This document shows positions 1 through 8,166 of a DNA stretch of 14,718 nt, piece after piece. The position numbers were made by a program, and so were the translations under genes. The notes beneath the pieces are model-generated. The model was not told the origin of the DNA and searched no databases. It was given only the letters and a program-made list of their open reading frames with translations. The stretch's first letter is position 1. Each line of letters begins with the position of its first letter. The stretch comes from Bordetella parapertussis (lineage in GTDB: Bacteria; Pseudomonadota; Gammaproteobacteria; Burkholderiales; Burkholderiaceae_C), in contig CAMDAN010000062.1 in NCBI GenBank assembly GCA_945888535.1, positions 1-14,718 on the forward strand. The letters are read 5' to 3'.

Positions 1-46
1 CAAGGGAGCGGGGATTCCAGTGAACATGTAACTCAACGTATCATCC

Positions 47-67
47 CGGAGTTGCTTGATAACTCCG
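47..67. repeat. Perfect 7-bp inverted repeat just upstream of the first gene
   Basis: The arms CGGAGTT (47-53) and AACTCCG (61-67) are perfectly complementary around a 7-base loop, and end 8 bases before the ATG at 76. No T-run follows, so a classic intrinsic terminator is not supported. It could be a hairpin in the leader of the flavoprotein mRNA or the weak end of an upstream gene. Confidence 0.4.
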
Positions 68-75
68 AGCCCTCC

Positions 76-1890
76 ATGTTGCGCATCACTGAACTCAAAC
101 TCCCCCTCACCGCCTTGCCCCTTGACGTTCGCCGCGCGTCCGATGCGCCAAGTGAGACCGACGAAGACCGCGAACCCGTGGCCCATCCAGTTGCTGCGCT
201 GACTGCGCTTGCTTCCCAAGTGCTTGAAATTACCCCCAATGCAATCCAAAGTCTGCACGTTTTCAAACGCAGTTTTGACGCACGGAAAGCGGAAATATTG
301 GCGGTGTTTATTGTCGATATCCGTCTTGATGCTGGGCTTGAAGCGCAGTTGCTTACCCGCTTTGCGAATCATCCGCATATCGGCCCGACTCCCGACATGA
401 GCTACACCTTGGTAGCGCAGGCCTCCACCAAGCCCCTGCCTCGCCCTGTCGTTGTGGGCTTTGGGCCGTGCGGTATTTTTGCGGCACTGCTGTTGGCGCA
501 AATGGGTTTCAAACCGATCGTGCTGGAGCGCGGCCCGTCCGTGCGGCAACGTACCAAAGACACCTGGGATTTATGGCGCAAGAACACATTGCATCCAGAG
601 AGCAATGTGCAATTTGGCGAAGGCGGCGCGGGAACGTTTTCTGATGGCAAGCTTTGGAGCCAGATCAAAGACCCGCGTTATTTAGGTCGCAAGGTCATGA
701 ACGAATTGGTTAACGCCGGCGCGCCTGCTGATATTTTGGTTGAGGCCCATCCCCACATCGGAACCTTTAAATTGGTGAAGGTCGTTGAAAACCTGCGGGC
801 TCAGATCATTGCACTCGGAGGTGAGGTGCGTTTTGGTCAACGCGTGATTGATCTTGACCTGGCTGAGGCCCATGGCGGCTTGGTCATGCGCGGGCTCAAA
901 GTGCTGGATCTAGAAAGCGGAAAAACTCAAAATCTAGAGGCCAGCCATGTCGTTATGGCGCTGGGACACAGTGCCCGCGATACCTTTGCCATGTTGTACC
1001 GACGCGGTGTGGCGATGCAAGCCAAGCCCTTCTCTGTGGGGTTTCGCATTGAACATCCCCAAAGCGTGATAGACCGCGCCCGTTGGGGCCGCCACGCGGG
1101 TCACCCGCTCTTAGGTGCTGCCGACTACAAGCTGGTTCACCACGCGCACAACGGTCGCGGCGTGTATAGCTTTTGCATGTGCCCGGGCGGCACCGTGGTA
1201 GCGGCAACCAGCGAAGCCGAGCGTGTAGTGACCAACGGCATGAGCCAGTATTCGCGCAATGAGCGCAATGCCAACGCCGGCATCGTGGTGGGTATTGACC
1301 CGAGCGACTACCCGCACGACGAAGCCAGTTTTGTTGCAGCCTTTGGCCCCGAAGAAGGCAAGCAATACGCCGCCGAATCAAGGCTACTTTTGGATAACGA
1401 CCACCCCAGCGCGGCCCGCGCCCATCCGCTCTCTGGCATTGCCTTTCAACGCCAACTCGAATCACGCGCCTACACTTTAGGCGGCTCGACCTACGAAGCC
1501 CCCGGTCAACGCGTGGAAGACTTTTTACAAGGACGCCCATCGCAGGCTTTGGGCAGTGTGCAACCTTCATACCGACCCGGCGTGAAACTGGTCGATCTCA
1601 CACCGAGTTTGCCAGCCTACGCCATTGACGCTATCCGCGAGGCTTTGCCTGTGTTTGGTCGCAAGATCAAAGGCTTTGATATGGCCGATGCGATGCTCAC
1701 CGGCGTTGAAACCCGAACCTCCTCGCCCTTGAAAATACCGCGCGGCGAAAACCTCCAAAGCACCAATGCTGCGGGTTTGTATCCTGCGGGCGAAGGCGCA
1801 AGTTATGCCGGTGGAATTTTGTCTGCCGGTGTTGACGGCATCAAAGTCGCAGAAGCATTGGCCTTGAATGTTTTAAGCCAACAGGCTTAA
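76..1890 (+). CDS. FAD-dependent oxidoreductase, COG2509 type, function unassigned
   Basis: A 604-residue cytoplasmic flavoprotein resembling the uncharacterised FAD-dependent dehydrogenases of COG2509. Residues 1 to about 120 form the family's N-terminal extension. The dinucleotide-binding motif GFGPCG follows at residues 128-133, with an acidic residue (LERG) about 25 residues later, as in FAD-binding Rossmann folds. Further family blocks are FGEGGAGTFSDGKL, the cysteine-containing MCPGG, and the C-terminal YPAGEGASYAGGI, which closes the FAD site. I chose the ATG at 76 because MLRITELKLPL is the usual family N-terminus; an in-frame TTG at 52 directly abuts a GGAG and has no room for a ribosome site. 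The Shine-Dalgarno for 76 is weak. The substrate is unknown. The gene runs convergently into the lysE-family gene with 10 bases between the stop codons. Confidence 0.92.
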   Translation: MLRITELKLPLTALPLDVRRASDAPSETDEDREPVAHPVAALTALASQVLEITPNAIQSLHVFKRSFDARKAEILAVFIVDIRLDAGLEAQLLTRFANHPHIGPTPDMSYTLVAQASTKPLPRPVVVGFGPCGIFAALLLAQMGFKPIVLERGPSVRQRTKDTWDLWRKNTLHPESNVQFGEGGAGTFSDGKLWSQIKDPRYLGRKVMNELVNAGAPADILVEAHPHIGTFKLVKVVENLRAQIIALGGEVRFGQRVIDLDLAEAHGGLVMRGLKVLDLESGKTQNLEASHVVMALGHSARDTFAMLYRRGVAMQAKPFSVGFRIEHPQSVIDRARWGRHAGHPLLGAADYKLVHHAHNGRGVYSFCMCPGGTVVAATSEAERVVTNGMSQYSRNERNANAGIVVGIDPSDYPHDEASFVAAFGPEEGKQYAAESRLLLDNDHPSAARAHPLSGIAFQRQLESRAYTLGGSTYEAPGQRVEDFLQGRPSQALGSVQPSYRPGVKLVDLTPSLPAYAIDAIREALPVFGRKIKGFDMADAMLTGVETRTSSPLKIPRGENLQSTNAAGLYPAGEGASYAGGILSAGVDGIKVAEALALNVLSQQA

Positions 1891-1907
1891 AGGTTAGACC
1901 TTAGGCC
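1872..1907. terminator. Two overlapping hairpins at the convergent gene junction
   Basis: TTTAAGCC (1872-1879) pairs perfectly with GGCTTAAA (1884-1891) around AACA. A competing hairpin pairs GGCTT and AAGGT (1884-1894, one bulged A) with ACCTTAGGCC (1898-1907) around TAG. Both use GGCTT, so they are mutually exclusive. They cover the stop codons of both convergent genes. Neither has a clear downstream U-tract on either strand, so a role as bidirectional terminator is inferred from position and pairing only. Confidence 0.4.
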
Positions 1908-2530
1908 GATCGCTTGAACAAGGCCAAAAGCGTTCCCGCCAAAACGAAAAAGGCCCCAAAGACACGATTCATGGCTCGCACATGGCTGACCTCTTTGAGA
2001 GCCGTTAACACCTTAGCCGCCAGCGCGGTGTATCCCGCCATCACGACAAAATCGGTGAATGAAAGGGTCGCGCCAATCAGCAAGTATTGCGGTGGCAGCG
2101 GCTCGGATAGCACCAAAAACTGTGGCACCACCGCCAACATAAATACCGTTCCTTTGGGGTTGACGGCATTGATCGTCCAACCCCGAAAAATCATAGCGCG
2201 CCGCGTTACTTGTGACGTTTCAAGGGCTCGCTGCGCCAAAGGAACCGCGGGTGCTCGCCATTGTGCAATTCCCAACCAGACCAGGTACGCAACCCCGGCC
2301 CACTTCACCACTAAAAATGCGGAAGGCGAAGCCGCTACCAAGGCTCCGAGCCCCAAACCAATCACTAGCAACTGGGTCCAGATGCCCAAGACCAAACCAA
2401 ACACCGTGATGTAGCCCCGGCGAAAGCCATGGTTTAAACCAGCGCTCATCGCAGCGACTGCGCCCGCACCCGGTGAAATGCTAATGGCCCATGACGCTGC
2501 AAAAAATGTCAGCCACGTTGCAAAATCCAT
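1901..2530 (-). CDS. LysE/RhtB-family amino acid or metabolite exporter
   Basis: A 209-residue inner-membrane protein of the LysE/RhtB superfamily, which exports amino acids or related metabolites, probably driven by the proton gradient. The size is normal for the family (about 205-215). The N-terminus shows the family block with SISPGAG at about residues 16-22, where many members have SPGP, followed by a conserved glycine-rich helix. About five to six hydrophobic segments span the length. The block RGWTINAVNPKG in the middle is also typical. I chose the ATG at 2530, 16 bases after the htpX stop; the longer frame from 2581 would overlap the htpX C-terminus and add residues unlike the family. 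No strong Shine-Dalgarno is visible, so translation may depend on htpX. The substrate cannot be read from the sequence. Confidence 0.88.
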   Translation of the reverse strand: MDFATWLTFFAASWAISISPGAGAVAAMSAGLNHGFRRGYITVFGLVLGIWTQLLVIGLGLGALVAASPSAFLVVKWAGVAYLVWLGIAQWRAPAVPLAQRALETSQVTRRAMIFRGWTINAVNPKGTVFMLAVVPQFLVLSEPLPPQYLLIGATLSFTDFVVMAGYTALAAKVLTALKEVSHVRAMNRVFGAFFVLAGTLLALFKRSA

Positions 2531-2546
2531 CGATGGAAACCCGTCT

Positions 2547-3416
2547 TTAAGAATTTTGAAGTGCAGCAATCCGCGCTTCAATCGGCGGATGGGTTGAGAA
2601 AAGCTGGCCTATGCCACCAGAGATTCCGAAGGCTGCCACGCTTTTAGGCAACTCACCCGTAGGCAAGCCGCCTAGACGCGCAAGCGCATTCATCATCGGC
2701 TGCTTTCGGCCCATCAAGTCCGCAGCCCCGGAATCGGCGCGGTATTCGCGGTGGCGCGAGAACCAAGCCACAACGATCGCAGCAGCAAATCCCAAAATAA
2801 TATCCAAGGCGATGGTGGTGATGTAGTAACCCATCCCAGGGCCGCTGCGCTCGCTGTCGCCTTTGCGTAAAAAACTATCGACGGCGTAGCCAATGACGCG
2901 GCTTAAGAAAACGACAAAGGTGTTCATCACGCCTTGGATCAGCGTCATCGTGACCATATCGCCATTGGCGATATGGGCCACTTCGTGGGCAATGACGGCT
3001 TCAATTTCTTCGTGGGTCATGCCTTGGAGCAAGCCCGTAGAAACCGCCACCAAAGCCGAGTTCTTAAAAGCGCCGGTGGCAAAAGCATTGGCTTCGCCTT
3101 CAAAAATCCCCACCTCTGGCATCCCAATACCCGCCTTGGTCGCAAGCTTTTGAACGGTGTTGACAATCCACACTTCGTCTGAATTTGCCGGTTGATTGAT
3201 GATGCGAACACCGGATGTCCACTTGGCCATGGGCTTGCTAATCAGCAAAGAAATAATGGCGCCGCCAAAACCCATGATCAAGGCGTACCCCATTAAGGCA
3301 CCGAGATCGAGTCCGTTGGGCGTCAAAAAGCGGTTCACTCCCAGCAAACTCGCAACAATTCCCAAGACCACCACGACCATCACATTGGTCAATACAAACA
3401 AAAGAATGCGTTTCAT
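2547..3416 (-). CDS. htpX: Membrane zinc metalloprotease HtpX
   Basis: HtpX is an M48-family zinc endopeptidase of the inner membrane with its active site on the cytoplasmic side. It degrades misfolded membrane proteins alongside FtsH. The 289-residue product matches the usual length (E. coli about 293). The zinc-binding motif HEVAH lies at residues 144-148 and the third ligand is probably E224 in the EYRAD block. Hydrophobic segments are at about 4-26, 40-60, 155-175 and 195-217. The ATG at 3416 is preceded by AGGAG with 5-base spacing. A sigma-32-like promoter lies immediately upstream, in line with heat-shock control of htpX in E. coli. The lysE-family gene follows 16 bases downstream and is probably co-transcribed. 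Confidence 0.97.
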   Translation of the reverse strand: MKRILLFVLTNVMVVVVLGIVASLLGVNRFLTPNGLDLGALMGYALIMGFGGAIISLLISKPMAKWTSGVRIINQPANSDEVWIVNTVQKLATKAGIGMPEVGIFEGEANAFATGAFKNSALVAVSTGLLQGMTHEEIEAVIAHEVAHIANGDMVTMTLIQGVMNTFVVFLSRVIGYAVDSFLRKGDSERSGPGMGYYITTIALDIILGFAAAIVVAWFSRHREYRADSGAADLMGRKQPMMNALARLGGLPTGELPKSVAAFGISGGIGQLFSTHPPIEARIAALQNS

Positions 3417-3437
3417 GATTTCTCCTATGCCCTTATT

Positions 3438-3463
3438 GTGGGGGAGCTTGGTAAAAATTCAAG
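3438..3463 (-). promoter_or_regulatory. Candidate sigma-32 (heat-shock) promoter of htpX
   Basis: On the minus strand CTTGAA (3463-3458) matches the sigma-32 -35 consensus exactly. After a 14-base spacer comes CCCCAC (3443-3438), five of six matches to CCCCAT, preceded by one more C. The expected transcription start near 3430 would give a leader of roughly 14 bases holding the AGGAG ribosome site (3422-3426). Both the position before htpX and the known heat-shock induction of htpX in other proteobacteria support the call. Confidence 0.65.
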
Positions 3464-3465
3464 CT
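3445..3465. repeat. 6-bp inverted repeat overlapping the htpX promoter
   Basis: AGCTTG (3445-3450) and CAAGCT (3460-3465) are perfectly complementary around 9 bases. One arm contains most of the candidate -35 box and the other ends next to the -10 box. It could be an operator for a dimeric regulator. A terminator for the upstream gene is unlikely because no T-run follows on the minus strand. Confidence 0.35.
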
Positions 3466-3480
3466 ACACATAGCAAGAAC

Positions 3481-4263
3481 CTAAAAAAAAGAGGGTTGAT
3501 GCGCGAGGATTTCACGCTTGGATCTAAAAACAAAAGCATCGTCGTAAAAGTCAGGGCTTTCATTTTCGGCCCACCACCCCGGAACCCCCAATACAGGTAA
3601 ATGGGCAAAAGGTTTGAGCGCTAATTTTTCCTCAGTGACTTCAGCAGCCATCCACGTATCCATTGCTTTTACCGAATGGTCTTGCGCAGTGACGCGATAG
3701 ACATGAGCTGTGATGCCTTTGCGGGGCTGTACCAATTTTTCTAGCAAAGCGTGTCCGAATAAAACCAAATGCGACTGGACCCACAAAGGCCGCAGGTCTA
3801 CAAAAAGTCGCCTCCAATTTTTATCTTCTAAGGCTTGCCACAGCGCATCGGGTGCTTGTAAAAACGCCGCATTCTCATCAAACACCGTGATGCCATCGCG
3901 CGTGGGGCCGCGCACACTCTGAACGCCGCTGCGGCTGATTTGCTGGGCCTGCAACTGATTTAAGCGTACTTTGGTTTGAGGAAATTTCAACCAACACAGG
4001 CCATTGAAAAAATCATGCAAACCGTCGCGGGTCGGGACCTCGCGGGTTCGGTAAATATAGGCTTCATAGGCCTCATGCGCTGGAAGCTTGCTTTGAGAAA
4101 CAAACCCCACCGGACAATCTACAGCGTGGGATTGGCAATAGGTATTGAGTGCCTGAGCGCAGCTTGCGCCTGATTGCACTCCTTGGGATACCACTTGACC
4201 GGCCTCGCGCCACGGACTCAGCCAAGGCGCAGACCAGTCAATCGCTTTTAGACCATGCGCCAC
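3481..4263 (-). CDS. DUF3025-family protein, function unknown
   Basis: A 260-residue soluble protein of the DUF3025 family, with no signal peptide or membrane segment. The diagnostic blocks are [20 protein letters not shown] near residues 77-96 and, further on, [15 protein letters not shown]; the paired TRDG motifs and the acidic and histidine residues look like conserved site residues, but no reaction is known. A further block, [20 protein letters not shown], lies in the C-terminal half. The only sensible start is a GTG at 4263, which overlaps the end of pyrC by 16 bases and has a purine-rich GGTGGTGAAG upstream; translational coupling to pyrC is likely. The gene ends in a run of eight T just before the TAG stop. 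Function is unassigned; the only clue is the link with pyrimidine synthesis. Confidence 0.88.
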   Translation of the reverse strand: MAHGLKAIDWSAPWLSPWREAGQVVSQGVQSGASCAQALNTYCQSHAVDCPVGFVSQSKLPAHEAYEAYIYRTREVPTRDGLHDFFNGLCWLKFPQTKVRLNQLQAQQISRSGVQSVRGPTRDGITVFDENAAFLQAPDALWQALEDKNWRRLFVDLRPLWVQSHLVLFGHALLEKLVQPRKGITAHVYRVTAQDHSVKAMDTWMAAEVTEEKLALKPFAHLPVLGVPGWWAENESPDFYDDAFVFRSKREILAHQPSFF

Positions 4264-5315
4264 TGCAGCACTTCACCACCAGCCAAAGGTTTCAAGACCG
4301 CATCGCCCAAGGCATAGCTCTCCGGTGGCGTCCAGCTTTCTCGTCGCAAGGTGATGGTGCTTTCGTTGCGGGGCAATTGATAAAAGTCAGGCCCATACAA
4401 ACTGGCAAACCCTTCAAGCTTATCCATCGCGCCTGCGGCATCAAAGGCCTGAGCATACAACTCAATCGCAGCATGCGCGGTATAACAGCCTGCGCAACCA
4501 CTGGCGTGTTCTTTGAGGTGCGCCGCATGCGGGGCGCTGTCGGTGCCTAAAAAGAATTGTGGCGATCCGCTGGTGGCTGCGCCCACCAAGGCTTGGCGAT
4601 GGATTTCGCGTTTTAAAACCGGTAAGCAGTAGTAATGGGGACGAATTCCCCCAGAAAAAATTGCGTTGCGGTTGTAGAGTAAGTGGTGGGCCGTGATGGT
4701 GGCAGCGGTGAAGTTGCCGGCGCTTTGGACATATTGCGCTGCTTCACGGGTCGTGATGTGTTCAAACACGATTTTGAGTTCGGGAAAATCACGGCGCAGC
4801 GGAATAAGTTGCGCGTCAATAAAAACCGCCTCTCGATCAAAAAGATCGATCTCACTGGACGTCACTTCGCCGTGCACCAAGAGCAACAATCCCTCGCGTT
4901 GCATCGCTTCAAGGGTTAGGTACGTTTTACGCAAATCCGTGACGCCGGCGTCACTGTTGGTCGTCGCCCCAGCCGGGTAGAGTTTGGCAGCCACCACCCC
5001 CGCGTCTTTGGCCCGCTTGATTTCGTCGGCAGGTAAGTTGTCAGTGAGGTACAAGGTCATCAAAGGTTCGAACGGCTTCTGACCTGCCAAGGGCTTGGGC
5101 GCCGCAGAAACAATGCGTTTTCGGTAAGCCACGGCCTGTTCGGCCGTCGTGACCGGCGGGCGCAAGTTAGGCATGATGACCGCACGCCCAAACTGCGCAG
5201 CGGTGTGCGGAACCACGGTTTTCAAAGCCTCGCCATCGCGCACATGCAGGTGCCAATCGTCAGGGCGAATCAGGGTGAGGCTTGAAGGGGAACGTGAATC
5301 GGAGGGTTGCGTCAT
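4248..5315 (-). CDS. pyrC: Dihydroorotase, E. coli (type II) class
   Basis: PyrC interconverts N-carbamoyl-aspartate and dihydroorotate in de novo pyrimidine synthesis in the cytoplasm. The 355-residue length fits the E. coli-type enzyme (about 348). All metal and catalytic residues are visible: the HLH pair H22 and H24 in the N-terminal [10 protein letters not shown] block, the carbamylated lysine K111 in AAKLYPAG, H148 in LLVHGE, H186 in FEHITT and the catalytic D259 in LGTDSAPH. The flexible-loop threonines T118-T119 are also present. The ATG at 5315 follows the LysR stop by 18 bases, with a weak AGGT upstream. It sits in a run of minus-strand genes between a LysR regulator and DUF3025, so it may be transcribed from the exporter promoter as well as its own. 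Confidence 0.97.
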   Translation of the reverse strand: MTQPSDSRSPSSLTLIRPDDWHLHVRDGEALKTVVPHTAAQFGRAVIMPNLRPPVTTAEQAVAYRKRIVSAAPKPLAGQKPFEPLMTLYLTDNLPADEIKRAKDAGVVAAKLYPAGATTNSDAGVTDLRKTYLTLEAMQREGLLLLVHGEVTSSEIDLFDREAVFIDAQLIPLRRDFPELKIVFEHITTREAAQYVQSAGNFTAATITAHHLLYNRNAIFSGGIRPHYYCLPVLKREIHRQALVGAATSGSPQFFLGTDSAPHAAHLKEHASGCAGCYTAHAAIELYAQAFDAAGAMDKLEGFASLYGPDFYQLPRNESTITLRRESWTPPESYALGDAVLKPLAGGEVLQWRMV

Positions 5316-5333
5316 AGTACCTATTGTCCCAAA

Positions 5334-6305
5334 TCACGCAGCATTCAATTGGGCCAAGTATTCCCACAGGGCTTGGGCACTGCGTTTGACAGTCACACCA
5401 GAGGCGCGACTGGCCGGCATACCAGAGCGGGCGGGCTCTTTAGACGTTGGCCGCTCACGGTAGGCACGCACTTCCATCGTGATTTGTAGGCCGAGTAGAT
5501 TCTGAGGCAGCGCACTGACCAGTTTTTTGGCGCGTACGTCTTTTTTGACTGCGCTGTGGGGCAAGAAAGCGATGCCGTGTCCCTCCAGGGCCATGGCTTT
5601 GAGGCCTTCGGCCATGTCGGTTTCGTACACGCGGTCTAAATGAACAGCGGTTTTGGCTTCCTTCAAAATTAAATCCACCATTTGGCCTAAATACGCTCCC
5701 GACGCATAGGCCAAGTAAGGCGAGGGCTGGCCGGCCTTACCTGGCAAGGTCCAAAGCGGCAAGCCCTTGTCATCGGGCTTCACATACGGAGCAATTACCT
5801 CTTGACCCAAGCTGACCATTTCATACCGATCCGCATCCAATTGGTAGGGTTGCGAAGGGTGGTGGTAGGCAATCAAAAGATCGCAACTGCCTTCTACCAA
5901 ACGCATCACGGCGTCATGCACATTAAGGGCGATCAGCCGGCTTTTGATCGGCCCGAAGTCTTCGCGCAAGGCGGAAACCCAAGCGGGGAAAAAAGTAAAA
6001 GCCAGCGTATGGGGGACCGCAAATTCAATCACATCTTGGCCGGCCGCACTGTGCCCGCGCATCATGGCCCGGGTCGATTGCAAGGCCTGTAAAACCTCTA
6101 AGGACTGTTCGTACAAAGTCGCGCCAGCGGGAGTTAAACGGGTTGGGTAAGAACTGCGGTCCACGAGGTCTACCCCGGCCCAGGCTTCAAGAGACTGAAT
6201 CCGCCGAGAAAACGCCGGCTGCGTCACATGGCGCAGCTGCGCAGAGCGACTAAAACTGCGGGTCTCTGCCAAAGAGACAAAATCTTCAAGCCATTTGGTT
6301 TCCAT
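5334..6305 (-). CDS. LysR-family transcriptional regulator, HypT/QseD-like
   Basis: A 323-residue LysR-type regulator, probably a homo-oligomer. The N-terminal winged helix-turn-helix covers residues about 1-62: it starts ETKWLEDFVSL, then FSRSAQLRHVTQPAFSRRI as the recognition region, then RLTPAG at the end of the wing. This N-terminus resembles HypT (YjiE), the E. coli hypochlorite-responsive regulator, but the effector here is not known. The rest is the periplasmic-binding-like effector domain. The C-terminal tail after about residue 285 is lysine- and arginine-rich and ends in an amphipathic stretch. The ATG at 6305 is chosen because the longer frame to 6410 lies inside the exporter gene. 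It starts 7 bases after the exporter stop and pyrC follows after 18 bases. Co-transcription with its neighbours is unusual for a LysR gene, many of which are divergent from their target. Confidence 0.9.
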   Translation of the reverse strand: METKWLEDFVSLAETRSFSRSAQLRHVTQPAFSRRIQSLEAWAGVDLVDRSSYPTRLTPAGATLYEQSLEVLQALQSTRAMMRGHSAAGQDVIEFAVPHTLAFTFFPAWVSALREDFGPIKSRLIALNVHDAVMRLVEGSCDLLIAYHHPSQPYQLDADRYEMVSLGQEVIAPYVKPDDKGLPLWTLPGKAGQPSPYLAYASGAYLGQMVDLILKEAKTAVHLDRVYETDMAEGLKAMALEGHGIAFLPHSAVKKDVRAKKLVSALPQNLLGLQITMEVRAYRERPTSKEPARSGMPASRASGVTVKRSAQALWEYLAQLNAA

Positions 6306-6312
6306 AAGACGG

Positions 6313-8166
6313 TTATGCGTTGGAGGTTTCGTTGCTTTGCTGTAAAGCCCACATCTGAGCGTAACGACCTTGCGCTTGGAGTAAATCGGTGTGTGTTCCG
6401 CGTTCCACAATACGCCCTGCGTCCATTACCAAAATCATATGCGCATCCACAACCGTCGAAAGGCGGTGGGCAATCACCAGCGTGGTTTTATTCTGCGCTA
6501 CGCGTTGCAACTCGGCCTGAATACCACGCTCATTGGCTGAATCAAGCGCGCTGGTGGCTTCGTCAAAAATAAGAATGGGTGGGTTTTTCAGCAGGGTTCT
6601 GGCGATGGCTACCCGTTGCTTTTCTCCGCCAGATAACTTCAGACCGCGCTCGCCGACCATGGTTTCGTAACCCGCCGGCGTAGAGCTAATAAAGTCATCG
6701 ATATGGGCTGCCCGTGCCGCTGCTTTCACGTCTTCTAGACTGCTGCCGGGGCGGCCGTACGCAATGTTGTATTCCACCGTATCGTTAAACAAAACCGTGT
6801 CTTGCGGGACGATGCCAATCGCCGCGCGCAGGCTGGCTTGGGTCAGCGTTTTGATCTCTTGCTCTGCCACATAAACGCCGCCTTCTTGAACATCATAAAA
6901 ACGATACAAAAGACGAGCCAGTGTGGATTTTCCAGAGCCTGAGGGCCCGACCACGGCCACCGTTTTTCCTGCGGGTATGTCAAAACTAATGTGATGGAGG
7001 ATCGTTCTGTTGGGCTCGTAAGCGAAGGTCACATCGGTGAAACGGACACTGGCATCCAAAGCGCCACGTGGCAGTTTCAATGGATGGGCATCCGGCGCAT
7101 CGGCAATTTCTTGGTAACGCTCCATTAAAGTGAACATTTTTTCCAAGTCAACCAAATTTTGTTTCAGTTCACGGTAAATCGCACCTAGAAAATTCAGCGG
7201 AATGTAGATCTGAATCATGAATGCGTTCACCATAACCAAGTCGCCCAAGGTCATCCGGCCGTCCACAACCCCTTGCGTCGCACGCCAAAGCATGGCAACC
7301 AAGCCGCTGGCAATGATCAGCTGTTGGCCCGCATTCAAAATACTTAAAGTGCGTTGGCTGGTCAAGGCCGCACGACGGTAGCGCTCCAGGTTCTCGTCAT
7401 AGCGACGGGCTTCAAATTCTTCGTTATTGAAGTATTTGACGGTTTCGTAATTCAAAAGCGAATCAATCGCGCGGGTATGGGCCTTGGAGTCCATCTCGTT
7501 CATGCGCTTGCGAAACTGGGTTCGCCATTCAGTCATGGAGATGGTGAAACTGATGTAAACGACCAGCGCAATCACCGTGATCCACGCAAACCAAACATCA
7601 AATTTAACTGCAAGTAAGGTCAGCACCAAGCTGACTTCAATCAAGGTCGGGATGATGCTGTAAAGCGAATACGACACCAAAGAATGCACCGCGCGCGTTC
7701 CGCGCTCAATGTCGCGGGTCATGCCGCCGGTTTGGCGCTCTAAATGAAAGCGCAAACTCATCGCGTGAAGATGGCGAAATACACCCAGCGAAATCGTTCG
7801 GGCGGCCCCTTCGGTGGCTTTAGCAAAAACCAATTCACGCAACTCGGTGAACAAGGAGGTACTTAGACGTAAGGCAGCGTAAGCCACCAGCAAAGCCACC
7901 GGCACCACCAGAATCGCGCGCGGGTCGCCCGGTTGTGGGGTCATGGTATCCACCAAATCTTTGAGCAGCAAAGGCACACCGACGTTGGCCATCTTGGCTC
8001 CGACCATAAATGCCAAGGCCGCAATCACCCGCCATTTGTACTCCCACAAATAGGGAAACAAGCGCCGCAAGGTGGACCAATCTGTTCCTTGAAGTGGCTG
8101 GGCAACCGGTATATCGGCAGCAGCCACGGTTCGGGGCGAGTCGACAGAAGGACCAAAAGAGCGCAT
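6313..8166 (-). CDS. Atm1/HMT1-type ABC exporter (fused permease and ATPase)
   Basis: A 617-residue half-transporter that would work as a homodimer in the inner membrane. The N-terminal membrane domain (about 35-340) carries NYETVKYFNNEEF at about 239-251, a hallmark of the Atm1/ABCB7 group. Members of that group export glutathione-derived or sulfur compounds and give tolerance to heavy metals. The ATPase domain is complete: Walker A GPSGSGKST at 407-415, signature LSGGEKQ from 511, Walker B ending in D535-E536, and H-loop H567. I chose the ATG at 8166; the frame also allows TTG at 8175. No clear Shine-Dalgarno precedes it. It lies 37 bases from the divergent thioesterase and is first in the minus-strand gene run. 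The substrate is inferred from the subfamily, not seen. Confidence 0.92.
   Translation of the reverse strand: MRSFGPSVDSPRTVAAADIPVAQPLQGTDWSTLRRLFPYLWEYKWRVIAALAFMVGAKMANVGVPLLLKDLVDTMTPQPGDPRAILVVPVALLVAYAALRLSTSLFTELRELVFAKATEGAARTISLGVFRHLHAMSLRFHLERQTGGMTRDIERGTRAVHSLVSYSLYSIIPTLIEVSLVLTLLAVKFDVWFAWITVIALVVYISFTISMTEWRTQFRKRMNEMDSKAHTRAIDSLLNYETVKYFNNEEFEARRYDENLERYRRAALTSQRTLSILNAGQQLIIASGLVAMLWRATQGVVDGRMTLGDLVMVNAFMIQIYIPLNFLGAIYRELKQNLVDLEKMFTLMERYQEIADAPDAHPLKLPRGALDASVRFTDVTFAYEPNRTILHHISFDIPAGKTVAVVGPSGSGKSTLARLLYRFYDVQEGGVYVAEQEIKTLTQASLRAAIGIVPQDTVLFNDTVEYNIAYGRPGSSLEDVKAAARAAHIDDFISSTPAGYETMVGERGLKLSGGEKQRVAIARTLLKNPPILIFDEATSALDSANERGIQAELQRVAQNKTTLVIAHRLSTVVDAHMILVMDAGRIVERGTHTDLLQAQGRYAQMWALQQSNETSNA

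Noticed and set aside
2..31. Open plus-strand frame ending in TAA at 29-31, possibly the tail of an upstream gene
   Set aside because: Only nine codons are visible and I do not recognise them; too short to support a gene call.
52..75. TTG start extending the flavoprotein by eight codons
   Set aside because: The GGAG directly abuts it, leaving no spacing; the extra residues are unlike the family and lie in a hairpin.
953..1570. 205-codon minus-strand frame inside the flavoprotein gene
   Set aside because: It is arginine- and cysteine-rich with no family features and is fully antisense to a clear gene; it looks like a codon-bias shadow.
1914..2414. 166-codon plus-strand frame opposite the LysE-family gene
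   Set aside because: Low-complexity composition rich in Ala, Thr, Lys and Pro, and fully antisense to a clear membrane protein; a shadow frame.
3483..3490. Run of eight T (minus strand) at the DUF3025 stop as an intrinsic terminator
   Set aside because: No GC-rich hairpin precedes it; it encodes the terminal Phe-Phe and part of the stop codon.
3196..3600. 134-codon plus-strand frame across the htpX start and promoter
   Set aside because: No recognisable domain, and it is antisense to htpX, its promoter and the DUF3025 gene.
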